Positions 8,076 to 17,028 of a stretch of DNA of 64,000 bases are shown in pieces (the first letter of the stretch is position 1; each line of letters begins with the position of its first letter). Source of the DNA: Lysobacter sp036697405 (GTDB lineage Bacteria; Pseudomonadota; Gammaproteobacteria; Xanthomonadales; Xanthomonadaceae). The position numbers and the translations under genes are program-made. The DNA is taken from positions 1,101,400-1,165,399 of the forward strand of contig NZ_JBAHWA010000001.1 of assembly GCF_036697405.1 (NCBI RefSeq), given 5' to 3'. The notes under the pieces were generated by a model. That model searched no databases. It saw only the letters and a list, made by a program, of their open reading frames with translations, and was not told where the DNA came from.

Positions 8076-8296
8076 TCAGCCCATCCGCTGCCCGCCGCGA
8101 CCCGGCGCATCCGGACCGCCCAGGCCCTGGGTCTGTTGCTGGCTCTGCTGCGCGCCGACCTGGGCCAGTTGCTCGAAGCTCTGCGCGGCCGGCACGCGCG
8201 CGGCCTGGTTGGCCTCGACCTGGGCGTGGATTGCGGGCCGCGCTCGCCGGGCGGCGAGTACATCGCGAACGCATGGGCCTCGCCGTTCGCGGTCAC
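8076..8296 (-). pseudogene. Decayed C-terminal tail of an XVIPCD-type (type IV secretion) effector
   Basis: Two overlapping minus-strand reading frames join into the C-terminal end of a Xanthomonas VirB-interacting conserved domain. VTANGEAHAFAMYSPPGERG (starting 8296) continues after a one-base shift near 8230 into HAQVEANQAARVPAAQSFEQ and then a Gln-rich tail ending at the TGA at 8076-8078. The pattern of a V/I-x-V segment, the VPxxQSxxQL motif and a Q-rich end is that of XVIPCDs, which target effectors to the bacteria-killing type IV system of Xanthomonadales. No toxin domain remains: the segment starts directly after the stop of the lipoprotein gene in the same frame. The domain call comes from family memory, not a search. 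Confidence 0.6.
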
Positions 8297-8793
8297 TTAT
8301 TCGTTGCAAATCCCTTCCGGACCGAGGGCTGCGATTGGCTCGCGGTGCAAAATACCGTACTCGTCGATTACGTCGCCGGACCGGCGATACCACACCAGCC
8401 GATCGCCACGGCGCTCGAAGCAACCGACTCGTCCTTCGTACTTCGGGCATGGCGCATAGCGGCCCGACTCGACGTACTTGCTGCAAAGCTCAAGCACGAG
8501 TTTGCCGTCGCTCACTCGTCCCTCGAGTAGCCCATCCGACCCGCGAGTATCGGTGCCGTCGCTCCAGCTTCCGCTATGCCCTTCACCGTCGCGGGCGATA
8601 TCGATGCCGACGTAGTGCCCTTGCAGCAACGCGTACTAAAGCCCCAATCGCCCGCGAACGGATCGGCGCCGGCGTCCGCCGCAGCCGTCGCAGCAGGCCG
8701 CTCGTTCTGCGCCGAGCACGCACTACCCGACAAAGCCAATCCGGCCAGGCACAGCATCGTCCAGGCTTTGCGACGGACGCATCGATCGAACAT
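8297..8793 (-). pseudogene. Small putative lipoprotein interrupted by a frameshift (possible effector-immunity gene)
   Basis: The first frame (8793 down to about 8625) gives a signal peptide (KAWTMLCLAGLALSGSAC) with a likely lipidated Cys, a short Ala-rich linker and DPFAGDWGFSTRC. The sense then continues in another frame as LQGHYVGIDIARDGEGHSGS, through SDGLLEGRVSDGKLVLELCS and on to GICNE at 8297. The second frame has a TAG just upstream, so it cannot be an independent gene with a normal start. Together they would make one ~160-residue periplasmic lipoprotein with several Cys. Its base composition is visibly richer in A/T than its neighbours. In Xanthomonadales a lipoprotein gene directly upstream of an XVIPCD effector is commonly its immunity gene; that role is inference. 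Sequencing error is a possible cause of the shift. Confidence 0.55.
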
Positions 8794-8941
8794 TCCGCTG
8801 TTCTTGTGGCTCTCGACTCGCGCCTCGGAACCGTATGCGGCTCCGCCTCAATAATCCTAAGAACAGTGCCGCCCAGCCTGCACGGGCGTGCAGGCGATTG
8901 AGCTTGCGGTGAATCGAAGGGCGTGGTGCCCATCGGTGCGA

Positions 8942-9370
8942 CTAGCTGTGTTTGAAGCGCGCCCGCAATCGGTCGTTCCAGTCGTTGACCGCGGCCAGCA
9001 GGCGCTCGCGCAGCCGTGCGACGTCCTGGTCCGGGGCGGCGGCCAGGCTGCGGGCGTGGCAGACCAGCGCGCCACCCGCGCTTTCCTCGATGCGCCAGCG
9101 GTGCAGGCCGGGCCAGGGCCCTTGCAGCAGGTCCCATTCGAGCCTGCGACCGGGTTCGACGCAGGTCAGGCGCGCGAGCGAGAGCGTCTCGTGTTCGCGC
9201 CAGTGCAGCGCGGTGCCGGGCTGCGCCGGGCCTAATAAGTTGGAGGCCGAGATCCGGTCGTGCCATTGCGGCCAACAGGCGATGTCGATCAGGCAGTTCC
9301 AGATCGCGGCGGGACTGGCATCGACGCGGGTGCAGGCGCCGATGGCGATGGACGTGGGAGGCTGTGTCAG
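8942..9370 (-). CDS. SRPBCC-family (START-like) protein, apparent CTG start codon
   Basis: A 142-residue protein read on the minus strand: TQPPTSIAIGACTRVDASPA, then AIWNCLIDIACWPQWHDRIS and SLARLTCVEPGRRLEWDLLQ, ending in a long helix ERLLAAVNDWNDRLRARF. This is the polyketide-cyclase/SRPBCC fold: an N-terminal strand with VDASPAAIWNCL, the WPQWHDRI helix and a C-terminal helix. These bind hydrophobic ligands; the specific substrate is unknown. The frame has no ATG, GTG or TTG near its start. CTG at 9370 is preceded by AGGAG with 7-nt spacing, so CTG initiation is the simplest reading. It stands alone, with about 150 bp to the lipoprotein gene. The fold call is fairly sure; the start is less so. 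Confidence 0.7.
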   Translation of the reverse strand: MTQPPTSIAIGACTRVDASPAAIWNCLIDIACWPQWHDRISASNLLGPAQPGTALHWREHETLSLARLTCVEPGRRLEWDLLQGPWPGLHRWRIEESAGGALVCHARSLAAAPDQDVARLRERLLAAVNDWNDRLRARFKHS

Positions 9371-9803
9371 AGGCGTACTCCTGTGCGGAATCGTGGGTGA
9401 TTCGAAACGAGCGATGCGGCGCGGGCGAGGCAGATTTCGACGCCACGCATGCGTACAGACTCGGCATAGCGGCGACCTCGCGCAGCGGCGCGGGATCGGA
9501 AGGGTGGGTGTCCGGCGACGGGCGCGCGGCGGCCTGGAAGGCGATGCGATGCCGCGGGGAGCGACGGCGCAGGACCGCGTGTTGCGTGGAGTGCAGCGAC
9601 CGGCATCGAGCGACCGCTTGGAAGCGCCGGCGTTCCCGGGCGGGAGACGCGGAAATCGAAGCTGGGGCCTGCGCCGGCCGAGTCTAGGCCGGCCGGATCG
9701 GCGACGGTTCGAAGGACATCGAAGCCCAGGCTGCGGCCGGAGGCGGGGCCCGCACGGCTGCTGCGCTCGCGGCGGCCGCGGAATCGGGCCGGAGCCGGCC
9801 CTG
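9371..9803. other. Intergenic region without a recognisable gene
   Basis: GC-rich spacer between the SRPBCC gene and the tRNA-Leu terminator. Open frames in it have no recognisable motif and no ribosome site; I see nothing else in it. Confidence 0.6.
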
Positions 9804-9834
9804 AAAACGAAAAACCCCTGATTTCTCAGGGGTT
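9804..9834 (-). terminator. Rho-independent terminator of tRNA-Leu
   Basis: On the minus strand a 7-bp stem CCCCTGA-GAAA-TCAGGGG is followed by TTTTTCGTTTT. It lies 11 bp past the tRNA 3' end. Confidence 0.9.
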
Positions 9835-9845
9835 GTTCTGAAGAG

Positions 9846-9930
<85 letters not shown>

Positions 9931-10221
9931 CTGTCGCAACGCCGTGGGGCGCTGCGAGGAGGCGTATGTTGCGTTGCGGTGAGGCGGCTGTCAACGGTTT
10001 TGTCACAACGCCGGCCCAACGCCGAAATCGGCAAGGCCGGCCCTGCCGCCGGCCCGGGCCGGCGCGCGCGCCTCGCCCGCTTGGCCTTGCCTGCCGCGAA
10101 CCCTTGCCGCGCCGCGCACGCGCGGCATCGCGCGCGGACACAAGGACGAGATCGCGGCTCCGGCCCGGCACAGCGACGGGTAGAATCGCGAGGTCACGCC
10201 TTAGCGAGTTGATTGCGTTCC

Positions 10222-12465
10222 ATGACTGATTCCGTACGTCCGGTGTTCCACGGCTTCGAACAGATCCCGCTGCGCGAGTACGCCGAGCGCGCCTACCTCG
10301 ATTACTCGATGTACGTGGTGCTCGACCGCGCCCTGCCCTTCCTCGGCGACGGCCTCAAGCCGGTCCAGCGCCGCATCATCTATTCGATGAGCGAGCTCGG
10401 CCTCAATGCCGGCGCCAAGCCCAAGAAGTCCGCGCGCACCGTCGGCGACGTGATCGGCAAGTACCACCCGCACGGCGACAGCGCCTGCTACGAAGCCATG
10501 GTGCTGATGGCCCAGCCGTTCTCCTACCGCTACCCGCTGGTGGAGGGCCAGGGCAACTTCGGTTCCAGCGACGATCCCAAGTCGTTCGCGGCGATGCGCT
10601 ACACCGAATCCAAACTGACCCCGATCGCCGAGGTGTTGCTGGGCGAACTCGCCCACGGCACGGTCGACTGGGTGCCTAACTTCGACGGCACCCTGGAAGA
10701 GCCGACCTGGATGCCGGCGCGCCTGCCGCACCTGCTGCTCAACGGCACCACCGGCATCGCGGTCGGCATGGCCACCGACGTGCCGCCGCACAATCTCAAC
10801 GAGGTGGTCAGCGCCTGCGTGCGCCTGCTCGACGACCCGGACGCGACCACCCGCGACCTGTGCGAGCACGTACTGGGCCCGGACTACCCGACCACGGCCG
10901 AGATCATCACCCCGCGCGCCGACCTGATGGCGATGTACGAAACCGGCCTGGGCAGCGTGCGCGCGCGCGCCACCTGGGTGAAGGAAGCGCAGAACTTCGT
11001 CATCACCGCGCTGCCCTACCAGGCCTCGCCGGGCAAGATCATCGAGCAGATCGCCCAGCAGATGCGGGCCAAGAAGCTGCCCTGGCTGGAGGACCTGCGC
11101 GACGAGTCCGACCACGCCAACCCGACCCGGATCGTGCTGGTGCCGCGTTCCAACCGGGTCGACGCCGAGCAGCTGATGGGCCATCTGTTCGCGACCACCG
11201 ATCTGGAAAAGAGCTACCGCGTCAACATCAACGTGATCGGCCTGGACGGCCGCCCGCAGGTCAAGGGCCTGAAGGCGCTGCTGAGCGAGTGGCTGGTGTT
11301 CCGCACCGACACCGTGACCCGCCGCCTCACCCATCGCCTGGAAAAGGTCGAGCGCCGCCTGCACCTGTTGGAAGGCCTGCTGGTCGCGTTCCTGAACCTG
11401 GACGAGGTGATCCGCATCATCCGCACCGAGGACGAACCGCGCCCGGTGTTGATGGCGCGCTTCGGCCTCAGCGAGGAGCAGACCGACTACATCCTCGAGA
11501 CCAAGCTGCGCCAGCTCGCGCGCCTGGAAGAGATGAAGATCCGCGGCGAACAGGACGAACTGGCCGCCGAGCGCGAGAAGCTGATCGCGACCCTGGGCAG
11601 CAAGTCCAAGCTCAAGAAGCTGGTCAAGGACGAACTGCTGGCCGACGCCAAGAAGTTCGGCGACGCCCGCCGCTCGCCGCTGGTCGCGCGCGACGCCGCC
11701 CAGGCGCTGTCGGAAACCGAACTGGTGGCCAGCGAGCCGATGACCGTGGTGCTCAGCGAGAAGGGCTGGGTGCGCGCGGCCAAGGGCCACGACATCGACG
11801 CGGCCACCCTGAGCTACCGCGACGGCGACGGCCTGCTGGGCTCGGTCAAGAGCCGCAGCACCCAGCAGGTCGCGTTCCTGGATTCCACCGGCCGCGCCTA
11901 TTCGACCGTGGTCCACGGCCTGCCCTCGGCGCGAGGCAACGGCGAGCCGCTGACCGGGCGCTTCTCGCCCGCCGCCGGCGCCTCGTTCCAGGCCCTGGCC
12001 AGCGGCGACAACGACAGCCGCTTCGTGCTCGCCTCCAGCCACGGCTACGGCTTCGTCACCCGCTTCGAGAACCTCACCGGCCGCAACAAGGCCGGCAAGG
12101 CGATGCTGTCGCTGACCCCGAACGCCAAGGTGCTGCAGCCGGCCGCGGTCGGCGCGGTCGAGGCCGACCGCGTGGTCGCGGTGACCAATGTCGGCCACCT
12201 GCTCGCGTTCCCGGTGTCCGAGCTGCCCGAGCTGGACAAGGGCAAAGGCAACAAGATCATCGACATCCCCAAGGCCAAGCTCGGCACCGAGCGCGTGGTC
12301 GCGGTGGCGGTGGTCGCGCCCGGGACCACGCTCAGCGTCCGCTCCGGCACCCGCAGCATGAGCCTGTCGTGGAAGGACCTGGACGCCTACGTCGGCGCGC
12401 GCGCCACCCGCGGCGGCCTGCTGCCGCGCGGTTGGCAGAAGGTCGAAGGCCTGTCGGTGGAGTGA
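10222..12465 (+). CDS. parC: DNA topoisomerase IV subunit A
   Basis: A 747-residue type IIA topoisomerase breakage-reunion subunit; with ParE it decatenates daughter chromosomes. The catalytic Tyr127 lies in SFAAMRYTES. The quinolone-resistance region KYHPHGDSACYEAMV has the wild-type Ser87 and Glu91 (equivalent to E. coli S80 and E84). The GyrA-type C-terminal beta-pinwheel is the short ParC form (VLSEKGWVRAAKGHDID, then VVAVTNVGHLLAFPV). The ATG at 10222 is chosen over the in-frame TTG three codons earlier. tpm starts 9 bp after its stop, so the two are probably cotranscribed. Confidence 0.97.
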   Translation: MTDSVRPVFHGFEQIPLREYAERAYLDYSMYVVLDRALPFLGDGLKPVQRRIIYSMSELGLNAGAKPKKSARTVGDVIGKYHPHGDSACYEAMVLMAQPFSYRYPLVEGQGNFGSSDDPKSFAAMRYTESKLTPIAEVLLGELAHGTVDWVPNFDGTLEEPTWMPARLPHLLLNGTTGIAVGMATDVPPHNLNEVVSACVRLLDDPDATTRDLCEHVLGPDYPTTAEIITPRADLMAMYETGLGSVRARATWVKEAQNFVITALPYQASPGKIIEQIAQQMRAKKLPWLEDLRDESDHANPTRIVLVPRSNRVDAEQLMGHLFATTDLEKSYRVNINVIGLDGRPQVKGLKALLSEWLVFRTDTVTRRLTHRLEKVERRLHLLEGLLVAFLNLDEVIRIIRTEDEPRPVLMARFGLSEEQTDYILETKLRQLARLEEMKIRGEQDELAAEREKLIATLGSKSKLKKLVKDELLADAKKFGDARRSPLVARDAAQALSETELVASEPMTVVLSEKGWVRAAKGHDIDAATLSYRDGDGLLGSVKSRSTQQVAFLDSTGRAYSTVVHGLPSARGNGEPLTGRFSPAAGASFQALASGDNDSRFVLASSHGYGFVTRFENLTGRNKAGKAMLSLTPNAKVLQPAAVGAVEADRVVAVTNVGHLLAFPVSELPELDKGKGNKIIDIPKAKLGTERVVAVAVVAPGTTLSVRSGTRSMSLSWKDLDAYVGARATRGGLLPRGWQKVEGLSVE

Positions 12466-12474
12466 GGTAGCGAG

Positions 12475-13131
12475 ATGGAAGCGGAGTTCTGGCACCAGCG
12501 CTGGCAGGACAAGCAGATCGGCTTCCATCAGGACCGGCCGTCGCCGCTGCTGCTCAAGCACTGGCCGTCGCTGGGCCTGGCGCCGGCCGGCCGGGTGTTC
12601 GTGCCGCTGGCCGGCAAGACCCTGGACATGGCCTGGTTCGCCTCGCAAGGCCATCGCGTGCTCGGCGTCGAACTGTCGCGGATCGCGGTCGAGGAATTCT
12701 TCGCCGAGCATGGCCTGCAGCCGGAAACGCAGGACACGCGCTACGGCCGCCATTACCGGGCCGGCGCGATCGAACTGATCTGCGGCGACGCCTTCGCCCT
12801 GGATGCCGAACTGCTGGCCGACTGCACGGCGGTGTTCGACCGCGCCGCCCTGATCGCCCTGCCCGCGCCGCTGCGCGAGCGCTACGCGGGCGAGCTCTAC
12901 CCGCGCCTGCCCAGCGGCTGTCGCGGCCTGCTGATCACCCTGGAGTATCCGCAGCACGAGAAGCAGGGGCCGCCGTTCCACGTCGGCGAGGACGAGGTGC
13001 GCCAGCGCTACGCCCGCGATTGGCGCGTACTGACCCTGGAGCGCCGCGACATCCTCGCCCAGCAACCCAGCTTCGTCGAAGAGGGCGTGACCGCGCTGAA
13101 CACGGTGGTCTACCGCCTCGATCGCAACTGA
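12475..13131 (+). CDS. tpm: Thiopurine S-methyltransferase
   Basis: A 218-residue SAM-dependent methyltransferase of the TPMT family, which methylates thiopurines and, in bacteria, selenite or tellurite compounds. The family start EAEFWHQRWQDKQIGFHQ, the SAM-binding RVFVPLAGKTLDMAWFASQG, GVELSRIAVEEFF, LICGDAFAL and VFDRAALIALP are present, and EGVTALNTVVYRL closes the protein. Length matches the bacterial enzyme (about 218). It follows parC by 9 bp. Confidence 0.95.
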   Translation: MEAEFWHQRWQDKQIGFHQDRPSPLLLKHWPSLGLAPAGRVFVPLAGKTLDMAWFASQGHRVLGVELSRIAVEEFFAEHGLQPETQDTRYGRHYRAGAIELICGDAFALDAELLADCTAVFDRAALIALPAPLRERYAGELYPRLPSGCRGLLITLEYPQHEKQGPPFHVGEDEVRQRYARDWRVLTLERRDILAQQPSFVEEGVTALNTVVYRLDRN

Positions 13132-13441
13132 GCTGGAACGCAAGACCGACCGAGTCGGCTGACAAGGGGCATCCGCGGCGGAGGCGAAACGCGGCCGCCA
13201 TCGCGCCGTGCCGGCTCGTTCCGGCCATCGCAATCTTCGGTTGCGACACCACCCACAGCGCGCACGCAATGCGACGAAACACGGTATGGCGCGACGAATG
13301 CGGATGACGCGCGCCTGGACCGACCGGACACTGACGACGACGGCCACCCGGTCGTCGTTGCCGCCGGCGGCGGCCCGCCCATGCTGCTCGGGCAGGCCCT
13401 GCGCCGGCTTTATCCCACCAAGAACGCAAGGATCTGCGTCC
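13132..13441. other. Intergenic region before a small secreted protein
   Basis: No gene is supported in this 310-bp spacer. It presumably carries the promoter of the following gene, but no clear -35/-10 pair is visible. An AAGGA stands 8 nt before the next ATG. Confidence 0.5.
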
Positions 13442-13906
13442 ATGAAGCTTTCCAATCCCAGTCTCGCCCTGCTTGCGGCGGCCCTGCTGCCCTCCATCGC
13501 CGCGGCGACGCCGCCGCCGGATGCCAGCGAGCGCATCTCCATCTGCAGCGGCGCCTACTACGCCGTCATGTCGCTGGACTTCGGCAACACCGGCACTACC
13601 GCCACCGTGACCGCCAAGGCCAACGTGGTCAGCGAACCGTTCAGCCCGTTCCCGCCGCCCCCGCCGTATTACGCCGTCTACGCCGGCGCTTCGCACCGCG
13701 CCAACGCCAGTTCGGCCTGGACCACCAACGACCAGAATCTCGAGGGTTACGGTTCGTATCCGGCGGCGGCGGCCAGCGCGACCAAGATGGCGTTCCGCAG
13801 CGCGACCTGCGAGCTGGCCGGCAACGCCGTGGTCAGCGTGCATTGCCCAAATGGCAACTGGGAATACAAGACCCTGGAACGCACTTGGGTCGGCTGCGGC
13901 CTGTAA
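13442..13906 (+). CDS. Small secreted protein of unknown function with four Cys
   Basis: A 154-residue protein that I do not recognise. The N-terminus (KLSNPSLALLAAALLPSIAAA) is a signal peptide, so the product is exported. The mature part is rich in Ala, Ser, Tyr and Pro (FSPFPPPPPYYAVYAG) and contains four cysteines: one near its start (SICSGAYY), one in ATCELAG, one in VHCPNG and one near the C-terminus (VGCGL), which could form two disulphides in the periplasm. ATG 13442 has AAGGA 8 nt upstream; longer frames begin in non-coding sequence. Monocistronic, with the next gene convergent. Confidence 0.7.
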   Translation: MKLSNPSLALLAAALLPSIAAATPPPDASERISICSGAYYAVMSLDFGNTGTTATVTAKANVVSEPFSPFPPPPPYYAVYAGASHRANASSAWTTNDQNLEGYGSYPAAAASATKMAFRSATCELAGNAVVSVHCPNGNWEYKTLERTWVGCGL

Positions 13907-14009
13907 CGCGCCGCTGAGCGCGTCGGCGCCGCGATGCATCGCGGCCGTCGCGCGATTCGCCACCCACGGGCGCCGCCATCGCGGCGCCCGTTTCATTTGC
14001 GGCTGCGGA

Positions 14010-15161
14010 TCAGCCCTTGGCCGCGTCCGCCAGGCCTTGCGCGATCGTCTCCGGGCTGGAGCGCAGCACGCTGGGATTGACCTGCATCGCGAACTCGCCG
14101 GTCTGCGGATGCGGCCGCGACAACAACAGGCCGCGTTGCCTGGCGCGCTCGCGAAATCCCTGTGCGTCGCCGGACACCGCCATGAAGTAACGGCTGGTTC
14201 CGGACGGCAGCTTGCGCAGCTTGAAGCGGCGGTCCCGGCCCAGCAGCGCTATCAGGCGGTCGGTCGCCTGCCAGGACTGCGCGTAGTCCGCTTCGTAGCG
14301 GTCCACGTACTGCGCCGCCACCGCCACCGCCGGCCAGGCCTGCGGCAGCGAGCCGCCGAACATGCGCCGCGTGTGGTACAGCCCTTCGATGAAGTCGGTC
14401 TCGCCGACGAGGATGGCGCCCGAAGCGCAGTTGAAGTGCTTCCACAGCGATACGAACACGGTATCGAACAACGCCGCGTACTCGTGCAGGCTGTGCCCGG
14501 AGTGATACGGCAGGTTGAACAGTCGCGCCCCGTCCAGGTGCAGGCGGATGCCTTCGCCACGCGCGTAGCGGCTCAGGCGCACCAGTTCGTCGTAATCGGC
14601 CATTTCATGATCGCGCCGGCGTACCGGCGACTCGATCGAAATCGCGCCGACCTTGAGCGGCACGCGTCCGCCGGCGGAGCGCTCGACCCACTCGCGCGCC
14701 TGTTCGGCGGTGAGGGTGCTGCCTCCCGGCGCTAGCGGCACCAGGTTGAGCCCGCTGAGGATCTCGCCGCAGTCGCCGCTGTCGTTGTAGAAATGGCTTT
14801 CGGCCTGCACCAGCACGCGCCGATCGGCGCCGGCCAGCTTGCGCAGCGCGATGTGATTGGCGAGGGTGCCGGTGGGCACGAACATCGCCGCGGGCTTGCC
14901 CAGCTTCTTGGCGAAGCGGGCCTCCAGGTCGGCGACGATGCCGCCGTTGGAGTAGTTGTCGTTCTGGATGCCGGCGCCGGAGGCCATGCGCTCCAAAAGC
15001 ACGGCGTACTCGCGCGGCGTCAGGCTGAGCCCGTCGTCGTAGAAATTGACGTCCTTGAACAAGCCGGCGTCCGCATCCGCACCCGCCGGTGTCGGTGCCT
15101 GCGCGAGCGCCGGCAAGACCGCCGTCAATCCGCCCGCGGCGAGGAATCGGCGTCTATCCAT
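14010..15161 (-). CDS. Tat-exported threonine-aldolase-like PLP enzyme
   Basis: A 383-residue fold-type I PLP enzyme of the beta-eliminating lyase (threonine aldolase) family. HLDGAR (Asp210, PLP N1 contact) and SLWKHFN (Lys241, Schiff base) are present, as are FVPTGTLANHIAL and ESHFYNDSGD. Cytoplasmic family members have no signal; here residues 1-21 read DRRRFLAAGGLTAVLPALA, a twin-arginine signal (RRRFL plus hydrophobic stretch). Export of a folded, cofactor-loaded enzyme would fit the Tat route. The substrate is probably a beta-hydroxy amino acid, though W240 beside the lysine and the extended N-terminal region differ from GlyA-like threonine aldolases, so another activity is possible. 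It stands alone. Confidence 0.8.
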   Translation of the reverse strand: MDRRRFLAAGGLTAVLPALAQAPTPAGADADAGLFKDVNFYDDGLSLTPREYAVLLERMASGAGIQNDNYSNGGIVADLEARFAKKLGKPAAMFVPTGTLANHIALRKLAGADRRVLVQAESHFYNDSGDCGEILSGLNLVPLAPGGSTLTAEQAREWVERSAGGRVPLKVGAISIESPVRRRDHEMADYDELVRLSRYARGEGIRLHLDGARLFNLPYHSGHSLHEYAALFDTVFVSLWKHFNCASGAILVGETDFIEGLYHTRRMFGGSLPQAWPAVAVAAQYVDRYEADYAQSWQATDRLIALLGRDRRFKLRKLPSGTSRYFMAVSGDAQGFRERARQRGLLLSRPHPQTGEFAMQVNPSVLRSSPETIAQGLADAAKG

Positions 15162-15297
15162 TCGCGCAGCCCGGCTCGGTAGAGGCTTTCGATGATACCC
15201 GAGCGTCTACGGCGCGCTGCGCGGCCCGTCACCGGGTCGGCGCAGAATCGTCGCGGCATCGGGCCGCTCCGACGGCGCCCGCTGGGTGGGCGAAGGC

Positions 15298-16977
15298 TCA
15301 GGCCAATGCGGACTGGTGCACGCCGGCGACCGCGCGCCCGGACGGATCGGCGGCGTTGGCGAAAGCGGCGTCCCAGGCGATCGCGGCCGGCGACGAACAC
15401 GCGATCGACTTACCGCCCGGCACCGTCTCGGCGCAGGCCGTGCCCGGGAAGTGGCGCTCGAAGATCGAGCGGTAGTAGTAGGCCTCCTTGGTCTGGGGCG
15501 GGTTGATCGGGAAGCGACCCGGCGCCGCCGCCAGGTCGCGGTCGCTGACCTGCGCTTCGGCATGCGCCTTGAGGCCGTCGATCCAGCCGTAGCCGACGCC
15601 ATCGCTGAACTGCTCCTTCTGCCGCCACAGGATCTCGTCGGGCAGATAGCCCTCGAAGGCCTCGCGCAGCACCGCCTTCTCGATCCGGCCCTGGCCGGCC
15701 ATCTTGGCCTGCGCGTCCATGCGCATCGCCACCTCCAGGAACTCCACGTCCAGGAACGGCACCCGCGGCTCCACGCCCCAGGCCATCATCGATTTGTTCG
15801 CGCGCAGGCAGTCGTAGCTGTGCAGGGCGTCGAGCTTGCGCACCAGTTCCTCGTGGAACTCGCGCGCGTTGGGCGCCTTGTGGAAGTACAGGTAGCCGCC
15901 GAAGATCTCGTCGCTGCCCTCGCCGGACAGCACCATCTTCACGCCCATGGCCTTGATCCGCCGCGCCAGCAGGAACATCGGCGTGGACGCGCGGATGGTG
16001 GTGACGTCGTAGGTTTCGATGTGCTGGATCACGTCCGGCAGCACATCCAGGCCTTCCTCGAAGGTGTAGGTGAAACCGTGGTGCACGGTGCCCAGCGCCG
16101 CGGCCGCGACTTCGGCCGCGGCCAGGTCGGGCGAGCCCTCCAGGCCGATCGCGAAGGAGTGCAGGCGCGGCCACCAGGCCTCGGCCTGATCGTCCTCCTC
16201 AATGCGCCGGCGCGCGAACCGCGCCGCGCAGGCCGCCACCAGCGAGGAATCCAGGCCGCCCGACAGCAGCACACCGTAGGGCACGTCGCTCATCATCTGC
16301 CGGTGCACGGCGCGCTCGAAGGCGGTGCGCAATTCTTCCTTGCCCACCTCGACGCCGCGCGTGGCCTCGTAGTCGCGCCAGGGCCGTTGGTAGTACTTCA
16401 CCGGCACGCCGACCTCGCTGTCGTAGTAGTGGCCGGGCGGGAACGCGGCGACGTCGTCGCACAGACGCGCCAGCACCTTCATTTCCGAGGCCACCCACAG
16501 GCGGCCGTCGGCATCGTGGCCCCAGTACAGCGGGCACACGCCGATCGGGTCGCGCGCGATCAGGTAACGCCCGCGCGCGGCGTCCCACAGGGCGAAGGCG
16601 AAGATGCCGTTGAGGCGGTTCAGCAGCTCGCCCGGATCGCCGCCCTCGCGGTAGAGCGCGTTGATGACCTCGCAGTCGGACTTGGTCTGGAACGCGTAGG
16701 GGGCGCCCAGCTGCTGCTCGAGCTCGCGGTGGTTGTAGATCTCGCCGTTGACCGCCAGCGCGAGCTCGCCGTCGGCCGAACGCAGCGGCTGCGAGCCGCC
16801 GGTGGGGTCGACGATGGCGAGGCGTTCGTGGACCAGCACCGCGCGAGGCTCGGCGCTGACGCCGGACCAGTCGGGGCCGCGATGGCGCTGGCGCGCCGAG
16901 AGCGACAGGGCCAGCGGCCTGAGCGGTCTCAGGTCGGCGCCGGGGCGGAGGTCGAACAGACCGAGGATCGAGCACAT
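15298..16977 (-). CDS. asnB: Asparagine synthase (glutamine-hydrolysing)
   Basis: A 559-residue AsnB. The catalytic Cys2 is exposed after Met removal (MCSILGLFDL). The class II glutaminase domain shows RHRGPDWSG, HERLAIVDP and NGEIYNHREL. The synthetase domain has the PP-loop LLSGGLDSSLVAACAARF and LSGEGSDEIFGGYLYFHKAP. It converts aspartate, glutamine and ATP to asparagine. Length matches E. coli AsnB (554). The ATG at 16977 is preceded by CCTGGAG. Its 5' leader holds a terminator and an Asn-rich leader ORF (separate entries), so expression probably responds to Asn-tRNA charging. Confidence 0.97.
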   Translation of the reverse strand: MCSILGLFDLRPGADLRPLRPLALSLSARQRHRGPDWSGVSAEPRAVLVHERLAIVDPTGGSQPLRSADGELALAVNGEIYNHRELEQQLGAPYAFQTKSDCEVINALYREGGDPGELLNRLNGIFAFALWDAARGRYLIARDPIGVCPLYWGHDADGRLWVASEMKVLARLCDDVAAFPPGHYYDSEVGVPVKYYQRPWRDYEATRGVEVGKEELRTAFERAVHRQMMSDVPYGVLLSGGLDSSLVAACAARFARRRIEEDDQAEAWWPRLHSFAIGLEGSPDLAAAEVAAAALGTVHHGFTYTFEEGLDVLPDVIQHIETYDVTTIRASTPMFLLARRIKAMGVKMVLSGEGSDEIFGGYLYFHKAPNAREFHEELVRKLDALHSYDCLRANKSMMAWGVEPRVPFLDVEFLEVAMRMDAQAKMAGQGRIEKAVLREAFEGYLPDEILWRQKEQFSDGVGYGWIDGLKAHAEAQVSDRDLAAAPGRFPINPPQTKEAYYYRSIFERHFPGTACAETVPGGKSIACSSPAAIAWDAAFANAADPSGRAVAGVHQSALA

Positions 16978-17028
16978 CGGGGAATCTCCAGGAGGTCGGA
17001 CAGGGCGGTGGGAATTTCTCGGGGCCAG

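Noticed and set aside
8877..8894. Hairpin CCTGCAC-GGGC-GTGCAGG downstream of the SRPBCC gene
   Set aside because: No T-run on either side, so not called a terminator.
4837..8901. A 1354-codon plus-strand open frame
   Set aside because: It lies antisense to rlmB and rnr, whose motifs are certain. It is a GC-rich shadow frame.
10201..13542. A 1113-codon minus-strand frame opposite parC and tpm
   Set aside because: Shadow of two well-identified genes; no domain is seen.
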